From assembly GCA_902592545.1 (NCBI GenBank), contig CACJFA010000005.1, positions 1 through 47,887 on the forward strand: a stretch of 47,887 bases of DNA, given 5' to 3'. Within the stretch, counting starts at the first letter, position 1. Each line of letters opens with the position of its first letter. This DNA comes from an uncultured Pelagibacteraceae bacterium (GTDB lineage: Bacteria; Pseudomonadota; Alphaproteobacteria; Pelagibacterales; Pelagibacteraceae). A program made the translations under genes and the position numbers. Below the pieces are notes generated by a model, which was given only the letters and a program-made list of their open reading frames with translations, had not been told where the DNA came from and ran no database searches. This document shows positions 16,570 through 24,510 of this stretch, piece by piece.

Positions 16570-16998
16570 TTATTTTTGAGTTTGATTATCACTCGCAACT
16601 CTAACCAACACTTCAACGGAATTTATTTTTTTTCCTGTAATATTTTTTCTAATATTTATTTTATCTATATCGCTCTCATCACAATCAATTAGCTCATGCG
16701 TATCTTCATCAAAAAAATGATGGTGTACTGATGTGTTTGTATCAAAATAACTTTTGTGACTATCTATTGAAATTTCTTTTAAATATCCTTTTTTTTCAAA
16801 TGCATGAACTGTGTTATAAACTGTAGCCAGAGATATCTTTTCATTCATTTTTTCAGATATCATTTTAACAAGATCGTTAATTGTGAAATGGAAAGTTTTT
16901 TCTCTATTATACAAAACTTCACACATTTTTATTCTTTGCTTGGTCGGTCTAAGCCCAACCTGTCTTAATTTTTCAATAAAATTGCAGTTTTTTGGCAT
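16570..16998 (-). CDS. irr: Iron response regulator Irr (Fur superfamily)
   Basis: A 142-aa winged-helix regulator. LRQVGLRPTKQRIKMCEVLY, SLATVYNTVHAFEKKGYLKEI, SYFDTNTSVHHHFFDE and the acidic tail match alphaproteobacterial Irr rather than Fur: the VYNTVH recognition helix and the HHH-FF cluster (His92-94) are characteristic. Irr controls genes under iron or heme limitation in rhizobia and relatives. The N-terminal GCP heme motif of Bradyrhizobium is absent. It is divergent from fabA across 91 bp that contain a near-perfect ICE six bases from its own ATG, suggesting autoregulation. The irr next to fabA-fabB-fabI order is known from other alphaproteobacteria. Confidence 0.92.
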   Translation of the reverse strand: MPKNCNFIEKLRQVGLRPTKQRIKMCEVLYNREKTFHFTINDLVKMISEKMNEKISLATVYNTVHAFEKKGYLKEISIDSHKSYFDTNTSVHHHFFDEDTHELIDCDESDIDKINIRKNITGKKINSVEVLVRVASDNQTQK

Positions 16999-17003
16999 TG
17001 TTT

Positions 17004-17020
17004 TTTATAATTATTCTAAA
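17004..17020. promoter_or_regulatory. Irr operator (ICE)-like site in the irr-fabA gap
   Basis: TTTATAA-TTA-TTCTAAA differs from the ICE consensus TTTAGAA-N3-TTCTAAA at one base and shares the TTA spacer of the site near rubrerythrin. It lies six bases from the irr ATG and 69 bp upstream of fabA, so it could repress irr and also influence the fab operon. Confidence 0.65.
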
Positions 17021-17089
17021 GTATGAATAAAAATATAATGTTTTATTATATTATATTAGGATTAAATCAAGTATTAAGGGTGCTCGAAT

Positions 17090-17590
17090 ATGAAAAAAAA
17101 CTCATACTCTTATGATGATCTAATAACTTGTGGAAATGGTGATCTTTTTGGTCCTGGTAATGCAAAATTACCACTCCCACCAATGCTTATGTTTGACAGA
17201 ATAACAGAAATCAATGAAAATAATGGAGCGTTTAATAAAGGCTCTTTAAAAGCTGAATTAGATATTAAAGATGATCTTTGGTTTTTTGATTGTCATTTTA
17301 AAAAAGATCCAGTTATGCCAGGGTGCCTAGGTTTAGATGCTATGTGGCAACTAGTAGGTTTTTTTCTAGGTTGGCTAGGAAATCCTGGAAAAGGAAGAGC
17401 TCTAGGAGTGGGTACTGTGAAATTTACAGGTGAAGTATTACAGAGTGTAAAAAATGTAAGATATGAAATAGATATGAAAAAAATTATGTCTCCTGGAGGT
17501 ACAACTGTTGGGCTTGCAAATGGAATTGTTCTTGCAGATAATAAAAAAATATATTCAGCAGAAAGTTTAAAAGTAGGGTTGTTTAAATGA
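17090..17590 (+). CDS. fabA: 3-hydroxydecanoyl-ACP dehydratase/isomerase
   Basis: A 166-aa enzyme that dehydrates 3-hydroxyacyl-ACP and isomerises trans-2- to cis-3-decenoyl-ACP, the branch point to unsaturated fatty acids. Catalytic His69 is in [20 protein letters not shown] and Asp83 follows in the same block; both correspond to the E. coli His/Asp pair. Length is slightly under the usual 171. AAGGGTG lies at a suitable distance before the ATG. The stop overlaps the fabB start (ATGA), so fabA, fabB and fabI form an operon. Confidence 0.97.
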   Translation: MKKNSYSYDDLITCGNGDLFGPGNAKLPLPPMLMFDRITEINENNGAFNKGSLKAELDIKDDLWFFDCHFKKDPVMPGCLGLDAMWQLVGFFLGWLGNPGKGRALGVGTVKFTGEVLQSVKNVRYEIDMKKIMSPGGTTVGLANGIVLADNKKIYSAESLKVGLFK

Positions 17591-18801
17591 TGAGAAGAGT
17601 AGTTATTACAGGTTTAGGAGTTGTTTCCTGTTTAGGAAATAATCAAGAAGAAGTTCATCAATCTTTATTAAATTCCAAATCAGGAATTTCTTATGCTGAA
17701 GATTATAAAGAGCATAACCTGAAAAGCCATGTTCATGGTAAACCAAATATTAAACTTGAGGATCATATAGATAGAAAAACAATTAGATTTATGGGATCAG
17801 GCTCAGCTTACAATTATATTGCAATGAAAGAAGCTATTGAAGACTCTGGATTAGAAGAAAGTGAAGTAAGTAATTTTAAAACTGGAATTGTGATGGGCTC
17901 AGGGGGACCTTCTATAGAAAATGTAATTTTAGCTGCAGATAAAACTAGAGCGAAGACACCAAAATTAATGGGACCTTTTATTGTTCCAAGAACTATGGCC
18001 AGTACTGCTTCTGCAACACTTGCCGTACCATTTAAAATTAAAGGAACTAACTACACAATGAGTTCTGCATGTGCAACTAGTGGACATTGCATAGGAAATT
18101 CTATGGAATTAATTCAAATGGGTAAACAGGATGTTGTTTTTGCAGGTGGTAGTGAAGAAATTCATTGGGCAATGACAGCAATGTTTGATGCTATGACAGC
18201 TTTATCATCAAAATATAATGACACTCCACAATCTGCGTCTAGAGCTTATGATAAAACTAGAGATGGGTTTGTAATTGCAGGTGGTGCGGGCGTATTAGTA
18301 CTTGAAGAATATGAACATGCTAAAGCAAGAGGGGCTAAAATATACGCGGAATTAACGGGTTATGGAGCAACTTCAGATGGTTACGATATGGTAGCACCAT
18401 CTGGTGAGGGTGCTGTTAGATGTATGAAAATGGCAATGGCGACTGCTAAAAATAAAATTGATTACATTAATACTCACGGAACATCCACTCCTGTTGGAGA
18501 TATAACTGAACTTAATGCTATAAAAGAAACTTTTGGAGAGGAAATTCCAAAAATAAGTTCAACAAAATCTTTATCAGGTCATCCTTTAGGGGCAGCTTCA
18601 GTGCATGAAGCAATTTATTGTTTGATAATGATGAAGAATAATTTCATTACAGGTTCTGCAAATATTACTGATATGGATGATGATGCTAAAAAATTTCCTA
18701 TAGTTTCAAAAACTGAAACGGGAGCAACTTTAAATACAGTTATGTCAAATAGCTTTGGTTTTGGTGGAACTAATGCAGCTTTAATTTTTGAAAAGGTTTA
18801 A
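17587..18801 (+). CDS. fabB: Beta-ketoacyl-ACP synthase I
   Basis: A 404-aa thiolase-fold condensing enzyme that elongates unsaturated acyl-ACP. The Cys-His-His triad is Cys162 ([10 protein letters not shown]), His297 ([10 protein letters not shown]) and His332 ([11 protein letters not shown]); the C-terminal [15 protein letters not shown] is canonical. ATG codons at 17587 and 17590 are both in frame; the first overlaps the fabA stop. With fabA it sets membrane unsaturation. Confidence 0.97.
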   Translation: MMRRVVITGLGVVSCLGNNQEEVHQSLLNSKSGISYAEDYKEHNLKSHVHGKPNIKLEDHIDRKTIRFMGSGSAYNYIAMKEAIEDSGLEESEVSNFKTGIVMGSGGPSIENVILAADKTRAKTPKLMGPFIVPRTMASTASATLAVPFKIKGTNYTMSSACATSGHCIGNSMELIQMGKQDVVFAGGSEEIHWAMTAMFDAMTALSSKYNDTPQSASRAYDKTRDGFVIAGGAGVLVLEEYEHAKARGAKIYAELTGYGATSDGYDMVAPSGEGAVRCMKMAMATAKNKIDYINTHGTSTPVGDITELNAIKETFGEEIPKISSTKSLSGHPLGAASVHEAIYCLIMMKNNFITGSANITDMDDDAKKFPIVSKTETGATLNTVMSNSFGFGGTNAALIFEKV

Positions 18802-18804
18802 TTT

Positions 18805-19590
18805 ATGAGTTTAATGAAAGGTAAAAAGGGATTAATCATGGGTGTCGCTAATGAAAGATCTATCGCCTGGGGTATATCTCAAAAACTTTCAGAAGCTGGA
18901 GCTGAACTAGCATTTACATATCTAGGTGACGCTTTAAAAAAAAGAGTAGTTCCTTTAGCAGAAAAATTAAATTCAAACGTTACATTTAGTTGTGATGTTG
19001 AAAAAAAAGAAGAAGTAGTAAAATTATTTAAAGATATAAAATCTAAATGGGGTGAAATTGATTTTGTAGTTCATGCAGTTGCTTTCTCTGATAAATCAGA
19101 GTTATCAGGTGAATATTTAAATACGACTAGAGAAAACTTTTTAAGAAGTATGTTAATCTCATGCTTTTCATTTACTGAAGTAGCAAAAGAAGCTTCAAAT
19201 GTAATGATACAAGGTGGAAGTTTGTTAACTTTAACTTACGAGTCTACTAAAGCAATTCCAAATTATAACGTAATGGGTGTTTGTAAATCAGCTCTTGAGG
19301 CAAGTGTTAAATATTTAGCAAGAGACTTGGGAGCCAAAGGTATGAGAGTAAATGCTATAAGTGCTGGACCTATCAAGACATTGGCTGCCTCTGCAATAGG
19401 AGACGCAAAATTTTTATATAAATGGAATGAAGACCATTCTTTCCTTAAGAGAAATGTAGATATCCATGATGTTGGCAATTCAGCGTTATATCTATTAAGT
19501 GACCTTGCAAATGGTGTTACTGGTGAAATTCACTATGTAGATGCTGGATACAATAAAGTCGGGATGCCTGATCCAAAAAATATAACTTAA
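18805..19590 (+). CDS. fabI: Enoyl-ACP reductase (NADH)
   Basis: A 261-aa short-chain-dehydrogenase-type reductase that completes each elongation cycle. The cofactor loop GVANERSIAWGIS is at 13-25, and the active site is Tyr145, Tyr154 and Lys161 with the FabI Y-x6-K spacing (YNVMGVCK). Start is ATG at 18805, three bases after fabB. A hypothetical membrane-anchored gene follows after three bases and may be read through. Confidence 0.97.
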   Translation: MSLMKGKKGLIMGVANERSIAWGISQKLSEAGAELAFTYLGDALKKRVVPLAEKLNSNVTFSCDVEKKEEVVKLFKDIKSKWGEIDFVVHAVAFSDKSELSGEYLNTTRENFLRSMLISCFSFTEVAKEASNVMIQGGSLLTLTYESTKAIPNYNVMGVCKSALEASVKYLARDLGAKGMRVNAISAGPIKTLAASAIGDAKFLYKWNEDHSFLKRNVDIHDVGNSALYLLSDLANGVTGEIHYVDAGYNKVGMPDPKNIT

Positions 19591-19593
19591 AAA

Positions 19594-20256
19594 TTGAAAA
19601 AATTATTTATTTTTTTTATTTGTTCAATCTTTCTAACCATTTTTTTTCACAATTTTATATTTTATAAAATTATTCATTTTTATTTAGAAAAAATTACAGA
19701 AAAAAATGTAAAATTGGAAAATGTAAAAATTAATTTTATAAATAAAAGTATAGTTTTAAATAACCTCAAAATACTTAATGATCCGAAATTTGAATATGAA
19801 AATTTTATAGTTTGTGATGAAATAAAAGTTTTTTTTAATTATTCAGATTTATATAAAGAAACAATATTGATTAAAGAAATCAAATTTAAAGATCCTATAA
19901 TATTTATCGAAATTATTGAGAAAGAAAATAAATCAAATAACGAAGATAATATATCGGTTTTAGAAAAAAAAAAGAATACTTATAAAGAAAAAATTTATCC
20001 AAAAAAACAGAAAGACCGTAATGTAATTTTTAAAACTGTGAAAATTTTAAACCCACGAGCTAATTTAATCATAGGTAAAGATTTTAAATATAAAAACTTA
20101 AATCTCTCTGATATGAATTTTAACAATGTAGGAACGTCTTCGAGTAGGAGTATCCATTTTAAAAAAATATTTAAAACTATTTTATCAATTATCTATATTC
20201 AAATTCCAAATTTTGAAATACAAAAAAAATTAAAGGATTTTTATATGCCTAATTAA
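19594..20256 (+). CDS. Membrane-anchored protein with AsmA-like N-terminal pattern
   Basis: A 220-aa protein starting at TTG (19594), three bases after fabI. One N-terminal membrane helix (about 2-28) is followed by KNVKLENVKINFINKSIVLNNLKILNDPKFEYENFIVCDEIKVFF...IKEIKFKDPIIFIEI (given here in parts), the alternating beta pattern of AsmA/DUF748-type proteins that carry lipids between membranes. A lysine- and glutamate-rich segment lies at about 110-150. It is much shorter than most AsmA proteins, so it may be a degenerate or minimal member. Position after fabABI fits a lipid role, but that is inference. It converges on the next gene. Confidence 0.6.
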   Translation: MKKLFIFFICSIFLTIFFHNFIFYKIIHFYLEKITEKNVKLENVKINFINKSIVLNNLKILNDPKFEYENFIVCDEIKVFFNYSDLYKETILIKEIKFKDPIIFIEIIEKENKSNNEDNISVLEKKKNTYKEKIYPKKQKDRNVIFKTVKILNPRANLIIGKDFKYKNLNLSDMNFNNVGTSSSRSIHFKKIFKTILSIIYIQIPNFEIQKKLKDFYMPN

Positions 20257-20301
20257 AATACAAAATTTTTTATGAAAAGCATTCAAATATACCTTAGAAT
20301 T

Positions 20302-21717
20302 TTATTTTAAAAGTTTTATGATTCCGATAGAAGCAGTATCTTCTAGGAATAAATATAACTTATTATCTTTAACCACTATATCCCTAATTCTTTCAAAAAC
20401 TTCAACTCTCCTAAGGTTTATTATTTTATTTTGATCATTTAATTCAAAAAAATATAAAGATTTATCTTTCAATGAACTTACTACGTAATTTTTTTTTTTT
20501 ATTTTAAAGATCTGAGAAATTCCAATTGCGGGTGTAAATACTTTTAATGGCTCAATAAAACCATGGTCTTTATGAGATTTATACAAAGGATATTTTTCGT
20601 AACTTTTATTTGGAACACCATCTTGTGCTCCATAATGCATTCCTGCAGATGCAATTGCCCATCCATAATTTTGAATTTCCCCATTATTGAATTTATCTAT
20701 TTCAATTAAATTAATTTCATCAGCACCCATGGGTCCATGCTCTGTTTCTAGTATATAATTATTTTCTTTATCAAAAAATAAACCCTGAGGATTTCTATGA
20801 CCCATTGATACAATTTTGTAACTTCCATCATGAATATTTATTTTGATGACTTTTCCATTAATGTTATCTTTTTCTTGAGCTAAATGCCTACTTCTATATT
20901 CTCCAACTGACAAAAGAACGTTATTATCGTCAAAATTAAAAACTCTACCACCTGATTGAAATGCTTTGAACTCTTTATCTATGTTGTTTTCAGAGTGAAT
21001 ACATTTATTTGAAGAAAATAGTTTTTCAAACTTGATTTCTTCATAATTCATTTTAGCCCACACTACACTCTTATTCCAGCAGTCAGCTTTCATTTCTTCA
21101 TCATATGAAACAAAAATATGATTATTTGAAATATGAAGATCTTTTAATGCAAACCATTTGTTCTTATCATACTGCTCTTTATTAATAAAATTAGTTAAAT
21201 TATTATTAATTTGTTTGAAATGAAGATTTTCATTAGTTTTTTGCGAAAAACCAAGAATACCTCTTGCGGATAAAACTATTAAATTATCATTATGAAAATC
21301 TATGTAACCTGTACCAGGAAACAACCTGGCTCTTCCAGCATAAAATCCATCTACTAATTTAAATTTCTTAAAATCTAAATTATTATCCAATTTAATTGAT
21401 AATATTTCTTTTGTTTCAATATCTTTTAAAGATTTTTTGTATCGTAGTTCAAGATCTAACCAATCTATGTATTCTAAAAGAGAATTGGTTTGTTTTTCAT
21501 CAGCTAAATGCTTTTCTAAGGAAACAATAACTCCATATAAACGATCTCTATCTTTGTGAGGGAAAAAATTTTTCTTAATAAAGTTTTTTTGTTTCTGACT
21601 TAAAAAATTTTCTAAAAAATTTGTTTTACCTTCATTAATTGAATTATTTATTAGAAAATAGATTCCAATTGCTAAAATAAAAAAAATAAAAAAAAGTTTT
21701 TTCCAATGTTTAAACAT
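20302..21717 (-). CDS. PQQ-dependent aldose dehydrogenase-like beta-propeller protein
   Basis: A 471-aa protein with an N-terminal membrane helix (about 8-24) and a propeller of the glucose/sorbosone dehydrogenase family: GGRVFNFDDNNVLLSVGEYR, GKVIKINIHDGSYKI, MGHRNPQGLFFD, ETEHGPMGADEINLIE and NYGWAIASAGMHYG resemble soluble aldose sugar dehydrogenase (YliI-like). It is probably periplasmic and membrane-tethered. The first 140 residues are not part of the recognised domain. Whether it binds PQQ and oxidises sugars is not certain: several PQQ-contact regions look diverged and no PQQ synthesis genes are in the window. It follows pnp on the same strand. Confidence 0.78.
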   Translation of the reverse strand: MFKHWKKLFFIFFILAIGIYFLINNSINEGKTNFLENFLSQKQKNFIKKNFFPHKDRDRLYGVIVSLEKHLADEKQTNSLLEYIDWLDLELRYKKSLKDIETKEILSIKLDNNLDFKKFKLVDGFYAGRARLFPGTGYIDFHNDNLIVLSARGILGFSQKTNENLHFKQINNNLTNFINKEQYDKNKWFALKDLHISNNHIFVSYDEEMKADCWNKSVVWAKMNYEEIKFEKLFSSNKCIHSENNIDKEFKAFQSGGRVFNFDDNNVLLSVGEYRSRHLAQEKDNINGKVIKINIHDGSYKIVSMGHRNPQGLFFDKENNYILETEHGPMGADEINLIEIDKFNNGEIQNYGWAIASAGMHYGAQDGVPNKSYEKYPLYKSHKDHGFIEPLKVFTPAIGISQIFKIKKKNYVVSSLKDKSLYFFELNDQNKIINLRRVEVFERIRDIVVKDNKLYLFLEDTASIGIIKLLK

Positions 21718-21750
21718 AATATTTTTTATTTAAATTTTTCAAATAAAAAG

Positions 21751-23823
21751 TTATTCAGCTGCTTGTTTTATAGAAAGTTTAACTTTTCCTCTGTCGAAAC
21801 CAATTACTTTAACTTTTACCTCATCGCCTTCTTTAACTACATCGGTAACTTTAGCTACTCTTTTATCTGCAAGTTCTGAAATATGAACAAGTCCATCTTG
21901 TTTACCTAGGAAATTAACAAATGCTCCAAACTCCATAATCTTCATTACTTTGCCTGAATAAATTTTGTTTAATTCAGCCTTTGCAGTGATATCTTTAATC
22001 ATTTGCATTGCAATGTTTCTAGACTCTTCATCTGGAGCAGCGACTGTTACTACGCCTTCATCATTTACATCTACTTTTGCACCTGATTTTTCAACGATCT
22101 CTCTAATGGTTGCACCACCTTTTCCAATAACAGCAGCAATATCTTTTTTGTCAACATTAACTTGTTCCATTTTTGGAGTATGTTTTCCAACATCAGATCT
22201 TGAGGCTGATAATGCTTTATTCATTTCTCCTAAAATGTGAACTCTTCCATCTTTAGCTTGGCTTAATGCCTGCTCCATTATCTCAAATGTAATACCTGTA
22301 ATTTTGATATCCATTTGAAGAGAAGTAATTCCATCTTTAGTTCCAGCAACTTTAAAGTCCATATCACCTAAATGATCTTCGTCACCTAAAATATCTGATA
22401 GAACACTGAAGTCATCTCCTTCTTTAATTAATCCCATTGCAATACCTGCAACTGGCTCTTTAATCGGCACTCCAGCATCCATTAATGCTAAAGAAGTTCC
22501 ACAAACAGTAGCCATTGAAGAAGAACCATTAGACTCAGTAATCTCTGAAACTACCCTAAAAGTGTAGGGAAATGCTTCTTTTGTAGGTAGTGAAGAGTTA
22601 ATCGCTCTCCAAGCTAATTTACCATGACCAATTTCTCTTCTTCCTGTTCCAATTCTTCCAGTTTCTCCAACAGAAAAAGGTGGAAAGTTATAATGAAGCA
22701 TAAATCGTTCTCTTTGCAATCCATCTAGGCTCTCAATTCTTTGTTCATCATCGGATGTTCCTAAAGTTGCAACAACAATTGCTTGTGTTTCTCCTCTAGT
22801 AAACAATGCAGATCCATGAGCTCTAGGTAAAACACCCACTTCACATTCAATAGGTCTTACCTCAGACAAACCTCTACCATCAATTCTATTTTTATTTTTT
22901 AAAATGTCTGTTCTAACAATTGATTTTTCAAGATTTTTTAACTGACTATTAACATCAAGATCTGTGTAGTTTTCATCTTCCTCATAAAGCTTTTTGGCTT
23001 TATCAGTAATCTCTGAAATTTGATTTGATCTATCTTGTTTATCTCTTGTTGCAAAAGCTTTTTTAAGATCTTCTGTAAAAGTTTCCTCAAGTTTTTTCTT
23101 AACTTCTGATAGATCTTTCTTTTCAACAGTCCACTCAGGTTTTCTACATTCTTTTGCAAGTTCCTCTATCATTTCAATTACTGGAACAAAACCTTCGTGA
23201 CCAAATTTAACTGCATTTAACATTTCTTCTTCTGTTAAACCACTTGCTTCAGACTCAACCATAAGCACAGCATCTTTTGTACCTGCTACAACTAAATCTA
23301 ATTTTGATTTTTCTAATTCTGATTTAGATGGGTTTAAAACATATTTTCCATCTATAAACCCAACTCTTGAAGCTCCTACAGGTCCCATGAATGGCATTCC
23401 TGATATAGCTAATGCTGCTGAAGATGCAGTGATTGATAAAATATCTGGTTCATTTTCTTTATCATATGAAATTACTGTTGGTAATAACTGTACTTCATTT
23501 TTAAATTCATCAGGAAACAAAGGTCTGATTGGTCTATCAATTAATCTAGAGATTAATGTTTCGCTTTCAGTTGGTCTTGCTTCTCTTTTAAAATATCCAC
23601 CTGGAATTTTTCCAGCTGCATAATATTTTTCTTGGTAATTTACAGATAATGGAAAGTAATCCATATCAGGATTTACTTTTTTTGCACCCACTACTGTTGC
23701 TAGTACGACTGTCTCTCCACAAGTTGCTATAATTGCACCATCTGCCTGTCTTGCTACTTTACCTGTTTCTAAACTTATTTTCTTTCCCGCTACTTCAATT
23801 TCCTTCTTGTATACTTTAAACAT
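21751..23823 (-). CDS. pnp: Polyribonucleotide nucleotidyltransferase
   Basis: A 690-aa exoribonuclease of the degradosome. Two RNase PH domains are present (first from residue 1, second with [21 protein letters not shown] and the catalytic region [16 protein letters not shown]...[10 protein letters not shown]). A KH domain follows ([12 protein letters not shown]) and an S1 domain closes the protein ([28 protein letters not shown]). It lies downstream of rpsO, the classical rpsO-pnp order. Its ribosome-binding region and start codon sit in a (RAAYG)n repeat array rather than a normal leader. Confidence 0.97.
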   Translation of the reverse strand: MFKVYKKEIEVAGKKISLETGKVARQADGAIIATCGETVVLATVVGAKKVNPDMDYFPLSVNYQEKYYAAGKIPGGYFKREARPTESETLISRLIDRPIRPLFPDEFKNEVQLLPTVISYDKENEPDILSITASSAALAISGMPFMGPVGASRVGFIDGKYVLNPSKSELEKSKLDLVVAGTKDAVLMVESEASGLTEEEMLNAVKFGHEGFVPVIEMIEELAKECRKPEWTVEKKDLSEVKKKLEETFTEDLKKAFATRDKQDRSNQISEITDKAKKLYEEDENYTDLDVNSQLKNLEKSIVRTDILKNKNRIDGRGLSEVRPIECEVGVLPRAHGSALFTRGETQAIVVATLGTSDDEQRIESLDGLQRERFMLHYNFPPFSVGETGRIGTGRREIGHGKLAWRAINSSLPTKEAFPYTFRVVSEITESNGSSSMATVCGTSLALMDAGVPIKEPVAGIAMGLIKEGDDFSVLSDILGDEDHLGDMDFKVAGTKDGITSLQMDIKITGITFEIMEQALSQAKDGRVHILGEMNKALSASRSDVGKHTPKMEQVNVDKKDIAAVIGKGGATIREIVEKSGAKVDVNDEGVVTVAAPDEESRNIAMQMIKDITAKAELNKIYSGKVMKIMEFGAFVNFLGKQDGLVHISELADKRVAKVTDVVKEGDEVKVKVIGFDRGKVKLSIKQAAE

Positions 23824-23865
23824 TTCATTTCCATTTCGTTTCGTTCGTTTCGTTCCATTCCGTTC
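23821..23865 (-). repeat. Imperfect pentamer repeat over the pnp start
   Basis: On the plus strand the 45 bp read as nine units of CRTTY with lengths 5,6,5,5,4,5,5,5,5; in the mRNA this is a run of RAAYG units containing no U apart from ATG-like units. The last unit includes the pnp ATG, so ribosome binding depends on GGAA/GGAAC units. This is the clearest microsatellite-like tract in the window. Confidence 0.7.
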
Positions 23866-23880
23866 TATCTATCTTGATTT

Positions 23881-24129
23881 CTATTTTCTTAAATTCAATT
23901 TCGACAGTACATTCTTGTAAGAATCCATTTTATTTTTCTTTAGGTATTCTAACAATTTCTTTCTTCTATTTACCGCTCTCAACAATCCAACAGATGAATG
24001 CTTATCTTTCTTAAATTGCTTAATATGTTTAGAGAGAGTTTCAATTTTCTCTGTTAGCAAAGCTATCTGTATCTCTGAAGATCCAGTATCTTTATCGTGC
24101 ATTGCTAATTCCTGTGCCTTTTTGTTCAT
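23881..24129 (-). CDS. rpsO: 30S ribosomal protein S15
   Basis: An 82-aa 16S-rRNA-binding protein, a few residues shorter than the usual 89. DTGSSEIQIALLTEKIETLSKHIKQFKKDKHS and LLRAVNRRKKLLEYLKK are diagnostic. The ATG at 24129 gives MNKKAQELAMH; compared with longer homologues the N-terminal arm is trimmed. It sits 12 bp after rbfA with no truB between, and 57 bp before pnp. Confidence 0.95.
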   Translation of the reverse strand: MNKKAQELAMHDKDTGSSEIQIALLTEKIETLSKHIKQFKKDKHSSVGLLRAVNRRKKLLEYLKKNKMDSYKNVLSKLNLRK

Positions 24130-24141
24130 GCCTCTTTCTTC

Positions 24142-24510
24142 CTATTTATTTGTTTGTTTTATTAAGTTTTCAATTTTTTCCGCATACTCAAAAGATTCGT
24201 CTTTTCTAAAAAGTAATTTTGGTAAAAATTTCATAACCACTTTTTGTGATAAAATTTTTCTAATTAAAAATGAATATTCCTTTAAAACATTAATTGTTTC
24301 CTCCGCATCTTTTCCACCCAAAGGGAGAACATATGCTTTAGCAATTTTTAAATCAGGACTCATTCTAACCTCAGTAACTGTTATAGTGTTTGTTTCTAAA
24401 TTTGGCACCTTAGCCTCATTTCTTATAAAAATCATGCTTAAAGACTGCTTAATCATTTCACCTACTCTTAATTGTCTTTGTGACACTGTTTTGCCTATTC
24501 TATCTGCCAT
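24142..24510 (-). CDS. rbfA: Ribosome-binding factor A
   Basis: A 122-aa KH-fold protein for late 30S maturation. VGEMIKQSLSMIFIRNE and TVTEVRMSPDLKIAKAYVLPLGG match the family, and the C-terminal LPKLLFRKDESFEYAEKIENL is the expected ending. Its ATG overlaps the infB stop by one base, so it is translationally coupled to infB. truB, usually next, is absent here. Confidence 0.95.
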   Translation of the reverse strand: MADRIGKTVSQRQLRVGEMIKQSLSMIFIRNEAKVPNLETNTITVTEVRMSPDLKIAKAYVLPLGGKDAEETINVLKEYSFLIRKILSQKVVMKFLPKLLFRKDESFEYAEKIENLIKQTNK

